From: Pluralibacter sp.
Lineage (GTDB): Bacteria > Pseudomonadota > Gammaproteobacteria > Enterobacterales > Enterobacteriaceae
Direction: 5' to 3'
Assembly (NCBI RefSeq): GCF_019237635.1
Contig: NZ_JAFAGS010000081.1
Coordinates: 56,889 to 120,888, forward strand
Length of the DNA stretch: 64,000 nt
Within the stretch, counting starts at the first letter, position 1; every line of letters begins with the position of its first letter. Positions 48,488-58,356 of this stretch are shown piece after piece. The notes below the pieces were generated by a model. That model was not told the DNA's origin, made no database searches, and worked only from the letters and a program-made list of their open reading frames with translations. The position numbers were made by a program, and so were the translations under genes.

Positions 48488-50773
48488 TTAGATCTTACAT
48501 GCGCCGCTTTCGCAGCCGTCGTCCTGAATGGACGGCGCCAGATCGTCCTGCGCGTCTTCTGCGCCATCACGGGTGTTGTGATAGTACAGCGTCTTCACGC
48601 CGAATTTATAGGCGTTGAGCAGGTCTTTCAGCAGTTGCTGCATCGGCACTTTTCCTGACGGGAAGCGTGTCGGGTCATAGTTGGTGTTGGCAGAAATCGA
48701 CTGATCGATAAATTTCTGCATGATGCCGACCAACTGCAGGTAGCCGTCGTTGCTCGGCATTTCCCACAGCAACTCATAGGCGTTCTGCAGGTTTTCATAA
48801 TCCGGCACCACCTGGCGCAGAATACCGTCTTTCGACGCCTTGATGCTGACGTGGCCGCGTGGCGGCTCAATGCCGTTCGTGGCGTTAGAGATCTGCGACG
48901 AGGTTTCGGACGGCATCAGCGCGGACAGCGTGGAGTTGCGCAGACCGTACGTCTTGATTGATTCACGCAGCCCGTCCCAGTCGTAGTGCAGCGGCTCGTT
49001 AACAATCGCATCCAGATCTTTCTTATAGGTATCGATCGGCATGACGCCTTTGGCGTACGTGGTTTCGTTAAACCACGGGCACGCGCCTTGCTCTTTCGCC
49101 AGCTCGTTAGAGGCCTTCAGCAGATAGTACTGAATGGCTTCAAACGTTTTGTGCGTCAGGTTGTTGGCGCTGCCGTCGGAGTAGCGTTTACCGTGCTTCG
49201 CCAGGTAACAGGCGAAGTTGATCACGCCGACACCCAGAGTACGACGCCCCATCGCGCCGCGTTTTGCCGCCGGAATCGGGTAGTCCTGATAATCCAGCAG
49301 CGCATCCAGCGCGCGAACCGCCAGCACAGCCAGCTCTTCGAGCTCATCCAGGCTTGAGATAGCGCCGAGGTTGAACGCCGACAGCGTACACAGCGCAATT
49401 TCACCGCTTTCGTCGTTAATATCTTCCAGCGGCCTGGTCGGCAGCGCGATTTCCAGGCACAGGTTGGACTGACGCACCGGTGCCACCGCCGGGTCGAACG
49501 GGCTGTGGGTGTTGCAGTGGTCAACGTTCTGAATATAGATACGGCCCGTAGAGGCGCGCTCCTGCATCATCAGCGAGAACAGGTCGACGGCCTTGATGCG
49601 CTGCTGACGGATGCTGGTGTCTTGTTCGTATTTGGTATACAGACGCTCGAACTCGTCCTGATCGGCGAAGAAGGCGTCGTACAGCCCCGGGACGTCCGAC
49701 GGGCTGAACAGGGTGATGTCTTCGCCTTTCAGCAGGCGGGTGTACATCAGCTTGTTGATCTGTACGCCGTAGTCCATGTGACGAACGCGGTTAGCGTCGG
49801 TGCCGCGGTTGTTTTTCAACACCAGCAGACTTTCGACTTCCAGATGCCACATCGGGTAGAAGAGCGTCGCCGCGCCGCCGCGTACGCCGCCCTGGGAGCA
49901 GGACTTCACCGCAGTCTGGAAGTGCTTGTAGAACGGGATACAGCCGGTGTGGAATGCTTCACCGCCGCGAATCGGGCTGCCCAGCGCGCGAATACGGCCC
50001 GCGTTGATGCCGATACCGGCACGCTGAGAGACGTATTTCACAATGGCGCTGGAGGTGGCGTTGATGGAATCCAGGCTGTCGCCGCACTCGATCAGTACGC
50101 AGGAGCTGAACTGGCGGGTTGGGGTGCGCACGCCGGACATGATTGGCGTCGGCAGCGAAATTTTGAACGTCGATACCGCGTCATAGAAACGCTTCACGTA
50201 GTCCAGACGGGTTTCGCGCGGGTAGTTGGAGAACAGGCACGCGGCGACCAGAATATAGAGGAACTGCGCGCTCTCGTAGATTTCCCCGGTGACGCGGTTC
50301 TGGACCAGGTATTTGCCTTCCAGCTGCTTAACCGCCGCGTAGGAGAAGTTCATATCGCGCCAGTGGTCGATAAAGCCATCCATCTGCTTGAACTCTTCTT
50401 CCGTGTAGTCTTCCAGCAGATGATTATCGTACTTGCCGAGTTCAACCATTTTAACCACGTGGTTGTACAGCGCTGGCGGCTCAAACTGGCCGTAAGCTTT
50501 TTTACGCAGGTGGAAAATCGCCAGGCGCGCCGCCAGGTACTGATAGTCTGGCGCATCGCGGGAAATCAGGTCCGCAGCGGCTTTAATGATAGTCTCATGG
50601 ATGTCGGCGGTTTTGATGCCGTCATAGAACTGAATATGCGAACGCAGTTCAACCTGAGAAATAGAAACGTTGTTCAGCCCCTCAGCCGCCCAATCCAGCA
50701 CTCGATGAATTTTGTCGAGATTGATGCGCTCTGTCCGGCCATCACGCTTTGTCACCAGCAGACTCTGATTCAT
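48488..50773 (-). CDS. nrdA: Class Ia ribonucleotide reductase alpha subunit NrdA
   Basis: The catalytic and regulatory subunit that reduces ribonucleoside diphosphates. The protein is 761 residues, the E. coli length. The N-terminal ATP-cone (about 5-95) starts LLVTKRDGRTE. Active-site residues are visible: C225 (SSCVLIECGD), N437-C439-E441 (QSNLCLEIAL) and C462 (IALCTLSAFN). The redox-shuttle pair C754 and C759 is in the C-terminal GCESGACKI. The ribosome-binding site is GGACAGG before ATG 50773. The leader carries DnaA and NrdR sites. Confidence 0.97.
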   Translation of the reverse strand: MNQSLLVTKRDGRTERINLDKIHRVLDWAAEGLNNVSISQVELRSHIQFYDGIKTADIHETIIKAAADLISRDAPDYQYLAARLAIFHLRKKAYGQFEPPALYNHVVKMVELGKYDNHLLEDYTEEEFKQMDGFIDHWRDMNFSYAAVKQLEGKYLVQNRVTGEIYESAQFLYILVAACLFSNYPRETRLDYVKRFYDAVSTFKISLPTPIMSGVRTPTRQFSSCVLIECGDSLDSINATSSAIVKYVSQRAGIGINAGRIRALGSPIRGGEAFHTGCIPFYKHFQTAVKSCSQGGVRGGAATLFYPMWHLEVESLLVLKNNRGTDANRVRHMDYGVQINKLMYTRLLKGEDITLFSPSDVPGLYDAFFADQDEFERLYTKYEQDTSIRQQRIKAVDLFSLMMQERASTGRIYIQNVDHCNTHSPFDPAVAPVRQSNLCLEIALPTRPLEDINDESGEIALCTLSAFNLGAISSLDELEELAVLAVRALDALLDYQDYPIPAAKRGAMGRRTLGVGVINFACYLAKHGKRYSDGSANNLTHKTFEAIQYYLLKASNELAKEQGACPWFNETTYAKGVMPIDTYKKDLDAIVNEPLHYDWDGLRESIKTYGLRNSTLSALMPSETSSQISNATNGIEPPRGHVSIKASKDGILRQVVPDYENLQNAYELLWEMPSNDGYLQLVGIMQKFIDQSISANTNYDPTRFPSGKVPMQQLLKDLLNAYKFGVKTLYYHNTRDGAEDAQDDLAPSIQDDGCESGACKI

Positions 50774-50812
50774 GTGCTTTTACCTGTCCGTGAAAAGAAA
50801 AATATCCCCCGT

Positions 50813-50851
50813 TTATCCACAGGACACCATTGTGACTAACTCTGTGGATAA
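50813..50851. promoter_or_regulatory. Inverted pair of consensus DnaA boxes
   Basis: TTATCCACA at 50813-50821 and TGTGGATAA at 50843-50851 are both perfect 9-base DnaA boxes in opposite orientation, 21 bases apart. DnaA is known to regulate nrdAB in E. coli. Confidence 0.85.
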
Positions 50852-50899
50852 ATACTATATGTAGGGGTTGTTTGATAAGTGAGACGCTATATGGTGAGT
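50852..50899. promoter_or_regulatory. Tandem NrdR-box-like sites
   Basis: ATACTATATGTAGGGG (50852-50867) and ACGCTATATGGTGAGT (50884-50899) share the CTATAT core and are 32 bases apart, three helical turns. This is the spacing reported for NrdR repressor boxes upstream of nrd operons. Confidence 0.7.
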
Positions 50900-51073
50900 A
50901 TTCTAGTAAGGATTCTTTTGAGTACAAGGGTTGATTTTGACGTTAAATTGAGGTTGCCGAAGCGTAATAAACGCTAAGTCCACGTACCATAAGGCCTGGA
51001 CGGATTGTCAATATTCGAAGAAAAAAAATGAAAATTTGATCGAGTGCTGATTTCTTCAACGCAGTGGGGAAAT

Positions 51074-51092
51074 GCGCAGCAGAATGCTGCGC
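51074..51092 (-). terminator. Hairpin downstream of ubiG
   Basis: GCGCAGCA and TGCTGCGC pair perfectly around GAA. On the minus strand the hairpin lies 27 bases after the ubiG stop and is followed by ATTTCCCC, so termination is only weakly supported. Confidence 0.5.
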
Positions 51093-51118
51093 AATATTTA
51101 TAAGAATATTCTATGACG

Positions 51119-51844
51119 TTAGTCGTTTTTGGCTCTGGTATGCAACATATAATTAACATCAACGCCCGGCCCCAGCGTAAAGCGGTCAGTGAGGGGGTTG
51201 TAGTGCAGGCCCGTCATATGCTGCTCGCGCAAAACGGTGAGGTCCACCCAGCTCAGCAGTTCGGCGGGCTTAATGAACTTCTTCACGTCGTGCGTGCCTT
51301 TCGGCACCATGCGCAGGATGTACTCCGCGCCGACGACCGCCATCAGCCACGCTTTGCCGTTGCGGTTTAGCGTCGAGAAAAAGACGTGGCCGCCGGGTTT
51401 CACCAGTTGCGCACAGGCTTTCACTACCGACGCTGGGTCCGGTACGTGCTCAAGCATCTCCATACAGGTCACCACGTCATACTGATGCGGGTTCTGCACC
51501 GCGTGGGCCTCCACGGTTTCCTGAACATAGTCGACCGGAATACCGGTTTCCAGTGCGTGCAGTCGCGCCACCTGAAGCGGTTCAAACCCCATATCTAACC
51601 CGGTGACGGTCGCGCCTTCGCGCGCCATGCTTTCGGCAAGGATCCCGCCGCCGCAGCCAACATCCAGCACCTTTTTACCAAACAAACCGTCGGCGCGGCT
51701 GGCGATGTAACCCAGGCGCAGCGGGTTGATGCGGTGCAGCGGTTTAAATTCACCTTCCAGGTCCCACCAGCGTGAGGCGACGGCTTCAAATTTGGCGATT
51801 TCGTCATGATCGACGTTTGCCACCGGCGGTTTTTCGGCATTCAT
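51119..51844 (-). CDS. ubiG: Ubiquinone biosynthesis O-methyltransferase UbiG
   Basis: A SAM-dependent methyltransferase that carries out both O-methylation steps of ubiquinone synthesis at the membrane surface. The protein is 241 residues (240 in E. coli). The SAM-binding glycine motif VLDVGCGGG is at 59-67. It is followed by [11 protein letters not shown] (acidic ribose-binding loop) and [14 protein letters not shown] 51844 follows AAAAAAGGAGTAATAG. It is divergent from gyrA across 147 bases, as in E. coli. Confidence 0.96.
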   Translation of the reverse strand: MNAEKPPVANVDHDEIAKFEAVASRWWDLEGEFKPLHRINPLRLGYIASRADGLFGKKVLDVGCGGGILAESMAREGATVTGLDMGFEPLQVARLHALETGIPVDYVQETVEAHAVQNPHQYDVVTCMEMLEHVPDPASVVKACAQLVKPGGHVFFSTLNRNGKAWLMAVVGAEYILRMVPKGTHDVKKFIKPAELLSWVDLTVLREQHMTGLHYNPLTDRFTLGPGVDVNYMLHTRAKND

Positions 51845-51991
51845 GGACGCTATTACTCCTTTTTTGTTCAGGCCTGCGAGTATATCAGGTGACAGGCGCG
51901 AATAAACCGTATTGGTTTAGCTCTATTCCTGTGGCTGTGTTATAATTTGCGACCTTTGAATCCGGGAAAAATGTAGAGGGATAGCGGTTAG
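51845..51991 (+). promoter_or_regulatory. gyrA promoter region
   Basis: A perfect -10 box TATAAT lies at 51941-51946, 45 bases before the gyrA ATG. No good -35 box is present at 16-18 bases (TAGCTC). This resembles E. coli gyrA, whose promoter depends on the -10 region and is switched on by DNA relaxation. The same gap holds the ubiG promoter on the other strand, which was not resolved. Confidence 0.65.
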
Positions 51992-54628
51992 ATGAGCGAC
52001 CTTGCGAGAGAAATTACACCGGTCAACATTGAGGAAGAGCTGAAGAACTCTTATCTGGATTATGCGATGTCGGTCATTGTTGGCCGTGCGCTGCCGGATG
52101 TCCGAGATGGCCTGAAGCCGGTACACCGTCGCGTACTTTACGCCATGAACGTACTGGGCAATGACTGGAACAAAGCCTATAAAAAATCTGCCCGCGTCGT
52201 GGGTGACGTCATCGGTAAATACCATCCCCACGGTGATTCCGCGGTGTATGACACCATCGTCCGTATGGCGCAGCCGTTCTCGCTGCGCTACATGCTGGTC
52301 GATGGTCAGGGTAACTTCGGTTCTATTGACGGCGACTCTGCGGCGGCAATGCGTTATACGGAAATCCGTCTGGCGAAGATTGCCCATGAGCTGATGGCCG
52401 ATCTCGAAAAAGAGACGGTGGATTTCGTCGATAACTATGACGGCACGGAAAAAATTCCGGACGTTATGCCGACCAAAATCCCGAACCTGTTAGTGAACGG
52501 TTCGTCCGGTATCGCCGTAGGTATGGCGACCAACATTCCACCGCACAACCTGACGGAAGTGATCAACGGCTGTCTGGCCTATATCGACGATGAAAATATC
52601 ACCGTTGAAGGGCTGATGGAGCATATCCCGGGGCCAGACTTCCCGACGGCGGCTATCATCAACGGCCGTCGCGGCATTGAAGAAGCCTACCGCACCGGTC
52701 GCGGCAAAGTGTACATTCGCGCTCGCGCGGAAGTGGAAGCGGACGCCAAAACCGGTCGTGAAACCATCATCGTGCACGAAATTCCGTATCAGGTGAACAA
52801 AGCGCGCCTGATTGAGAAAATCGCCGAGCTGGTGAAAGACAAACGCGTTGAAGGCATCAGCGCGCTGCGCGACGAGTCTGATAAAGACGGTATGCGCATC
52901 GTTATTGAAATCAAACGCGATGCGGTCGGCGAAGTGGTGCTTAATAACCTCTATTCGCAGACTCAGCTGCAGGTTTCTTTCGGCATCAACATGGTTGCGC
53001 TGCACCATGGTCAGCCGAAGATCATGAACCTCAAAGAGATCCTCGAAGCGTTTGTCCGCCACCGCCGTGAAGTGGTGACGCGTCGTACGATTTTCGAACT
53101 GCGTAAAGCGCGCGACCGTGCGCACATCCTTGAAGCGCTGGCCATCGCGCTGGCCAACATCGATCCTATCATCGAGCTGATTCGCCGCGCGCCGACCCCG
53201 GCGGAAGCGAAAGCGGCGCTGATCGCGCAGCCCTGGGATCTCGGCAACGTCTCCGCAATGCTCGAGCGCGCTGGCGATGACGCCGCGCGTCCGGAGTGGC
53301 TGGAGCCGCAGTTCGGCATCCACGACGGCAAGTACTTCCTGACCGAACAGCAGGCGCAGGCGATTCTGGATCTGCGTTTGCAGAAGCTGACCGGCCTTGA
53401 GCATGAAAAACTGCTCGACGAGTACAAAGAGCTGCTGGAGCAGATTGCCGAGTTGCTGCACATTCTCGGCAGCGCCGATCGCCTGATGGAAGTTATTCGC
53501 GAAGAGCTGGAGCTCATTCGTGAGCAGTTCGGCGACGAGCGTCGTACCGAAATCACCGCCAACAGCGCCGATATTAACATCGAAGACCTGATCAATCAGG
53601 AAGACGTTGTTGTGACCCTGTCTCATCAGGGCTACGTGAAGTATCAGCCGTTAACCGATTACGAAGCGCAGCGTCGCGGCGGGAAAGGGAAATCGGCGGC
53701 ACGTATCAAAGAAGAAGACTTTATCGACCGCCTGCTGGTCGCTAACACCCATGACACGATCCTCTGCTTCTCCAGCCGCGGTCGCCTGTACTGGATGAAG
53801 GTGTACCAACTGCCGGAAGCCAGCCGTGGCGCGCGCGGACGTCCGATCGTCAATCTGCTGCCGCTGGAAGCCGATGAGCGTATCACCGCGATTCTGCCGG
53901 TACGCGAGTACGAAGAGGGCGTGAACGTCTTTATGGCGACCGCCAGCGGCACCGTGAAGAAAACGGCGCTGACCGAGTTCAGCCGTCCACGTTCTGCCGG
54001 TATCATCGCCGTTAACCTCAACGAGGGCGACGAGCTGATTGGCGTGGATCTGACCTCCGGTACTGATGAAGTCATGCTGTTCTCTGCCGCCGGTAAAGTG
54101 GTGCGCTTTAAAGAGAACGCTGTGCGCGCCATGGGCCGTACGGCGACTGGCGTACGCGGCATCAAACTGGCGGGCGAAGACAGCGTCGTTTCCCTGATTA
54201 TTCCGCGCGGCGAAGGGGCAATCCTCACCGTGACGCAGAATGGTTACGGTAAGCGTACGGCGGAAGGCGAATACCCGACCAAGTCTCGCGGCACCCAGGG
54301 CGTTATCTCCATCAAGGTCACCGAGCGCAACGGCTCCGTGGTCGGTGCGGTGCAGGTTGACGACTGCGACCAGATCATGATGATCACCGATGCCGGTACG
54401 CTGGTGCGTACCCGCGTGTCGGAAATCAGCGTAGTAGGGCGTAATACCCAGGGCGTGATCCTCATCCGTACTGCGGAAGATGAGCACGTGGTGGGTCTGC
54501 AGCGCGTGGCTGAACCGGTTGATGATGAAGAGCTCGATGCCATCGACGGCAGCGCGGCGGAAGGCGACGATGAAATCGCGCCGGAAACCGACACTGACGA
54601 CGATGTTGCGGATGACGCCGACGAGTAA
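51992..54628 (+). CDS. gyrA: DNA gyrase subunit A
   Basis: The breakage-reunion subunit of gyrase, which introduces negative supercoils as GyrA2GyrB2. The protein is 878 residues (875 in E. coli). The catalytic tyrosine is Y122 (AMRYTEIR). The quinolone-resistance region [15 protein letters not shown] carries S83 and D87, the quinolone-susceptible state. The GyrA-box of the C-terminal wrapping domain is visible as QRRGGKGK near residue 560. The last 35 residues are a highly acidic tail. A clear terminator follows; upstream is a TATAAT-only promoter. Confidence 0.98.
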   Translation: MSDLAREITPVNIEEELKNSYLDYAMSVIVGRALPDVRDGLKPVHRRVLYAMNVLGNDWNKAYKKSARVVGDVIGKYHPHGDSAVYDTIVRMAQPFSLRYMLVDGQGNFGSIDGDSAAAMRYTEIRLAKIAHELMADLEKETVDFVDNYDGTEKIPDVMPTKIPNLLVNGSSGIAVGMATNIPPHNLTEVINGCLAYIDDENITVEGLMEHIPGPDFPTAAIINGRRGIEEAYRTGRGKVYIRARAEVEADAKTGRETIIVHEIPYQVNKARLIEKIAELVKDKRVEGISALRDESDKDGMRIVIEIKRDAVGEVVLNNLYSQTQLQVSFGINMVALHHGQPKIMNLKEILEAFVRHRREVVTRRTIFELRKARDRAHILEALAIALANIDPIIELIRRAPTPAEAKAALIAQPWDLGNVSAMLERAGDDAARPEWLEPQFGIHDGKYFLTEQQAQAILDLRLQKLTGLEHEKLLDEYKELLEQIAELLHILGSADRLMEVIREELELIREQFGDERRTEITANSADINIEDLINQEDVVVTLSHQGYVKYQPLTDYEAQRRGGKGKSAARIKEEDFIDRLLVANTHDTILCFSSRGRLYWMKVYQLPEASRGARGRPIVNLLPLEADERITAILPVREYEEGVNVFMATASGTVKKTALTEFSRPRSAGIIAVNLNEGDELIGVDLTSGTDEVMLFSAAGKVVRFKENAVRAMGRTATGVRGIKLAGEDSVVSLIIPRGEGAILTVTQNGYGKRTAEGEYPTKSRGTQGVISIKVTERNGSVVGAVQVDDCDQIMMITDAGTLVRTRVSEISVVGRNTQGVILIRTAEDEHVVGLQRVAEPVDDEELDAIDGSAAEGDDEIAPETDTDDDVADDADE

Positions 54629-54653
54629 TACGGCGTAAAGCGAAAGTCATGTG

Positions 54654-54679
54654 AAAGGGCCAGAATACTGGCCCTTTTT
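54654..54679 (+). terminator. Rho-independent terminator of gyrA
   Basis: AAAGGGCCAG and CTGGCCCTTT pair perfectly around AATA, followed by further T (54678-54679). It lies 26 bases after the gyrA stop. Confidence 0.93.
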
Positions 54680-54788
54680 GTTATCGGAGCCCAACAATTC
54701 AGACGACAGGAAGGCCGGGATAACGTTGCGGGGTTTTCATTTTACCGCTACCTTAAGCTCATCTTTTTTGCTCGCAGACGGCCGAACG

Positions 54789-57638
54789 TTGAAATACCTT
54801 GTCTCCTTCCGTACCACCCTGAAAGTCTCTCGTTACCTGTTTCGGGCGCTGGCGCTATTACTGTGGCTGTTGGTCGCCTTTATCACCGTGTTTTACATCG
54901 TGAACGCGCTGCACAGCAAAGAGTCGGAGATTCACCAGGAGTTCAACTTAAGTTACGACCAGGCGCAGCGCTATATTCAGCGGACTTCCGATGTGATGAA
55001 GGAGCTGAAGTACATCGCGGAAAATCGCCTCACCGCAGATAACGGCGTGCTCTCCTCCAGAACGGCGAAGGACAGCGCAGAAGTACCTGATTTTGAACCG
55101 CTATTTCCTGATTCCGACTGTGGAACCCTGAGCACCACCTGGCGTAGTTCGCTGGAATCGCTGGCCTGGTTTATGCGCTACTGGCGTGACAATTTTTCTG
55201 CCGCCTACGATCTCAACCGGGTGTTCTTCATCGGCAGCGACAATCTCTGTATGGCGAACTTTGGCCTGCGTGATATGCCTATGGAGCGGGATCAGGCGCT
55301 GAAAACGCTGCATGAGCGGATCATGAAATACCGCAATGCGCCGCATGACGAGCGCGGTAACAATCTGTTCTGGATAAGCCAGGGGCCGCGCCCGGGTGTG
55401 GGGTATTTTTATGCCCTGACGCCGGTGTATCTCGCCAATCGTCTGCAGGCGCTGCTGGGGATTGAGCAGACCATTCGCATGGAAAATTTCTTCACGCCGG
55501 GCAGCTTACCGGTTAGCGTGACCATCCTGGATGAAAACGGACAGCCGCTGATTTCGCTGGTGGGGCCAGAAAACAAACTGAAGATAGAGCCGCGCTGGAT
55601 GCAGGAGCGCGAGTGGTTTGGTTATACCGGCGGTTATCGCGAGCTGGTGATGAAGAAGAACCTTGCGCCGTCATCGCTCAGCATCGTCTACTCGGTACCG
55701 GTCGATATCGTGCTGGAGAGTATTCGCATGCTCATTCTCAACGCGGTGCTGCTGAACGTGTTGACCGGGCTTGCGCTGTTTACCATGGCGCGGATGTACG
55801 AACGACGCATTTTTATTCCCGCAGAGGTCGATGCCCAGCGGCTGGAAGAACATGAACAGTTTAACCGCAAAATCGTGGCTTCCGCGCCAGTGGGGATCTG
55901 TATTCTGCGAACTCAGGACGGCACCAATATCCTGAGCAACGAACTGGCGCACAACTACCTCAACATGCTGACGCACGAAGACCGCCAGCGGCTGACGCAG
56001 ATAATCTGCGGCCAGCAGGTCAACTTTGTCGATGTGTTGACCAGCAACAATACCAACCTGCAGATAAGCTTTGTCCACTCCCGCTACCGCAATGAAAACG
56101 TGGCGATTTGCGTGCTGGTGGACGTCAGCTCGCGCGTGAAGATGGAAGAGTCGCTACAGGAGATGGCGCAGGCGGCAGAGCAGGCCAGCCAGTCAAAATC
56201 GATGTTCCTTGCGACCGTCAGCCACGAGCTGCGTACGCCGCTGTATGGCATCATCGGCAACCTCGACCTGCTGCATACTAAAGAGCTGCCGAAAGGGGTC
56301 GATCGTCTCGTAACCGCCATGAGCAACTCGTCGAGCCTGCTGCTGAAGATCATCAGCGATATTCTCGATTTCTCGAAAATTGAGTCCGAACAGCTGAAAA
56401 TTGAGCCACGTGAGTTTTCTCCGCGCGAGGTGATGAACCATATAACGGCGAACTACCTGCCGCTGGTGGTACGTAAACAGCTCGGGTTGTACTGCTTTAT
56501 CGACCCGGACGTCCCGCCGCTGATGGTCGGCGACCCGATGCGCCTGCAGCAGGTGATTTCCAACCTGCTCAGCAACGCCATTAAATTTACTGACATGGGC
56601 TGTATTATCCTGCACCTGCAGCAGGACAGCGATTACCTCAGCATCAGCGTGCGTGACACCGGCGTCGGTATTCCGGCAAAAGAGGTGGTGCGCCTGTTCG
56701 ACCCGTTCTTCCAGGTGGGAACCGGCGTGCAGCGCAACTTCCAGGGGACGGGACTGGGGCTGGCGATTTGCGAGAAACTTATCAACATGATGGATGGCGA
56801 TATTGCCGTCGACTCCGAGCCGGGGATGGGCAGCCAGTTTACAATCCGTATTCCGCTCTATGGCGCGAAGCTGGCTGTGGCGTCAGCCTATGACGGGCTG
56901 CGTGGAAAATGCTGCTGGTTGGCGGTACGCAATGCCTCACTGGCCGGGTTCATTGAGTCGCTGCTGGCGCGCTATGGCGTGAAGGTGCGCCTGTACGAAG
57001 GGCAGACGCCGCAGGCCGATGACGTTCTTATCACGGATGATGAGCCGCCGCAGGCGTGGGCCGGGCGGGCGGCGATTATTTTCTGTCGTCGCCATATCGG
57101 CATTCCGCTGGAGCGCGCCACAGGGGAGTGGATCCAAAGCGTCGCCTCGCCGCATGAACTCACGCCGCTACTGGCGCGGATATACCGCATCGAGGCTGAG
57201 CACGCCGACAGCGCCAGCGCGGCGCTGCCAGCGCCGGAGAACACGGCAGCGGCGAATGACGACATGATGATCCTCGTGGTTGACGATCACCCGATTAACC
57301 GCCGCCTGCTGGCCGATCAGTTGGGATCGCTTGGCTATCAGTGCAAAACGGCGAACGACGGCGTTGATGCGCTGAATGTGCTGAGTAAAAACGCGATCGA
57401 CATCGTGCTGAGCGACGTCAATATGCCCAATATGGACGGTTACCGACTGACGCAGCGGATCCGCCAGCTGGGCTTAACGCTTCCCGTGGTTGGCGTGACG
57501 GCGAACGCGCTGGCGGAAGAGAAGCAGCGTTGCCTCGAATCGGGTATGGACAGCTGTCTGTCGAAACCGGTGACGCTCGATGTGCTGAAGCAAACGCTGA
57601 CAGTGTATGCGGCCAGAGTCCGTAAGGGGCGGGCATAA
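54789..57638 (+). CDS. rcsC: Hybrid sensor kinase RcsC
   Basis: The inner-membrane hybrid kinase of the Rcs envelope-stress phosphorelay; it sends phosphate through RcsD to RcsB. The chosen start is TTG at 54789, which gives 949 residues, exactly the E. coli length; the frame is open 46 codons further upstream. Membrane helix 1 is at about 19-40 and helix 2 at about 313-334, flanking the periplasmic part. The phospho-acceptor is H479 (ATVSHELRTPLYG). The ATPase G boxes are DTGVGIP and GTGLGLAI. The receiver domain near the end has D875 (VLSDVNMPNMDG). No strong ribosome-binding site precedes the TTG. It converges with rcsB. Confidence 0.95.
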   Translation: MKYLVSFRTTLKVSRYLFRALALLLWLLVAFITVFYIVNALHSKESEIHQEFNLSYDQAQRYIQRTSDVMKELKYIAENRLTADNGVLSSRTAKDSAEVPDFEPLFPDSDCGTLSTTWRSSLESLAWFMRYWRDNFSAAYDLNRVFFIGSDNLCMANFGLRDMPMERDQALKTLHERIMKYRNAPHDERGNNLFWISQGPRPGVGYFYALTPVYLANRLQALLGIEQTIRMENFFTPGSLPVSVTILDENGQPLISLVGPENKLKIEPRWMQEREWFGYTGGYRELVMKKNLAPSSLSIVYSVPVDIVLESIRMLILNAVLLNVLTGLALFTMARMYERRIFIPAEVDAQRLEEHEQFNRKIVASAPVGICILRTQDGTNILSNELAHNYLNMLTHEDRQRLTQIICGQQVNFVDVLTSNNTNLQISFVHSRYRNENVAICVLVDVSSRVKMEESLQEMAQAAEQASQSKSMFLATVSHELRTPLYGIIGNLDLLHTKELPKGVDRLVTAMSNSSSLLLKIISDILDFSKIESEQLKIEPREFSPREVMNHITANYLPLVVRKQLGLYCFIDPDVPPLMVGDPMRLQQVISNLLSNAIKFTDMGCIILHLQQDSDYLSISVRDTGVGIPAKEVVRLFDPFFQVGTGVQRNFQGTGLGLAICEKLINMMDGDIAVDSEPGMGSQFTIRIPLYGAKLAVASAYDGLRGKCCWLAVRNASLAGFIESLLARYGVKVRLYEGQTPQADDVLITDDEPPQAWAGRAAIIFCRRHIGIPLERATGEWIQSVASPHELTPLLARIYRIEAEHADSASAALPAPENTAAANDDMMILVVDDHPINRRLLADQLGSLGYQCKTANDGVDALNVLSKNAIDIVLSDVNMPNMDGYRLTQRIRQLGLTLPVVGVTANALAEEKQRCLESGMDSCLSKPVTLDVLKQTLTVYAARVRKGRA

Positions 57639-57668
57639 AAAACCCCGCAGCGTCAGCCGCGGGGTTTT
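57639..57668. terminator. Bidirectional terminator between rcsC and rcsB
   Basis: AAAACCCCGC and GCGGGGTTTT pair perfectly around a 10-base loop, with A- and T-runs on both sides, directly after the rcsC stop and 21 bases from the rcsB stop. It can end both convergent transcripts. Confidence 0.93.
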
Positions 57669-57689
57669 GATGTGGATAACGCCGTCGCG

Positions 57690-58340
57690 TTACTCTTTAT
57701 CGGAAGGCGACAGCGTGACTGAGGAGAGGTAGTTCAGCAGTGCGATGTCGTTTTCCACGCCAAGCTTCATCATCGCGGATTTTTTCTGGCTGCTGATGGT
57801 CTTGATGCTGCGGTTGAGCTTTTTGGCTATCTCCGTGACCAGGAAACCTTCGGCGAACAGTCGCAGTACTTCGCTCTCTTTGGGTGACAGGCGTTTGTCG
57901 CCATAGCCGCCGGCGCTGATTTTCTCCAGCAGGCGGGAGACGCTTTCCGGAGTAAATTTCTTGCCTTTTTGCAGCGCGGCGAGCGCTTTCGGCAGGTCAG
58001 TCGGCGCGCCTTGCTTGAGCACGATCCCTTCAATATCGAGATCCAGTACCGCGCTCAGGATAGCCGGGTTGTTATTCATCGTCAGAACGATAATTGAAAG
58101 CCCCGGGAAATGGCGCTTGATGTATTTGATAAGCGTGATCCCGTCGCCGTATTTGTCTCCTGGCATGGAGAGGTCGGTGATCAGGACGTGAGCATCCAGC
58201 TTTGGCAAATTAGTGATAAGCGCAGTGGAGTCTTCAAATTCGCCGACGACATTCACCCACTCGATTTGCTCAAGTGATTTGCGAATACCGAACAGTACAA
58301 TCGGATGGTCATCGGCAATAATAACGTTCATATTGTTCAT
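57690..58340 (-). CDS. rcsB: Response regulator RcsB
   Basis: The DNA-binding output of the Rcs relay, which controls capsule, motility, cell-division and osmotic genes alone or with partners such as RcsA. The protein is 216 residues, identical in length to E. coli and nearly identical in sequence. The acidic pair is in IIADDHP, and the phospho-acceptor is D56 (LITDLSMPG). The C-terminal LuxR-type helix-turn-helix (about 144-208) has LSPKESEVLRLFAEGFLVTE and RSIKTISSQKKSAM. It starts 16 bases after rcsD. Confidence 0.97.
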   Translation of the reverse strand: MNNMNVIIADDHPIVLFGIRKSLEQIEWVNVVGEFEDSTALITNLPKLDAHVLITDLSMPGDKYGDGITLIKYIKRHFPGLSIIVLTMNNNPAILSAVLDLDIEGIVLKQGAPTDLPKALAALQKGKKFTPESVSRLLEKISAGGYGDKRLSPKESEVLRLFAEGFLVTEIAKKLNRSIKTISSQKKSAMMKLGVENDIALLNYLSSVTLSPSDKE

Positions 58341-58356
58341 GTATTAGGCTACCTTG

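Larger units (their letters stand above)
50774..51118 (-). promoter_or_regulatory. nrdA control region (345 bases)
   Basis: This gap holds the nrdA leader and promoter and the trailer of ubiG; no gene is present. Reading leftward, a likely promoter is TTGTAC (50922-50927), a 16-base spacer, then TAGAAT (50900-50905). It is followed by two NrdR-like boxes and two DnaA boxes before the nrdA ATG. The rest (50930-51070) shows nothing recognised. Confidence 0.65.

Noticed and set aside
54651..54788. 46-codon N-terminal extension of rcsC
   Set aside because: It begins inside the gyrA terminator hairpin and would make the protein longer than all recalled RcsC; the TTG start gives the exact family length.
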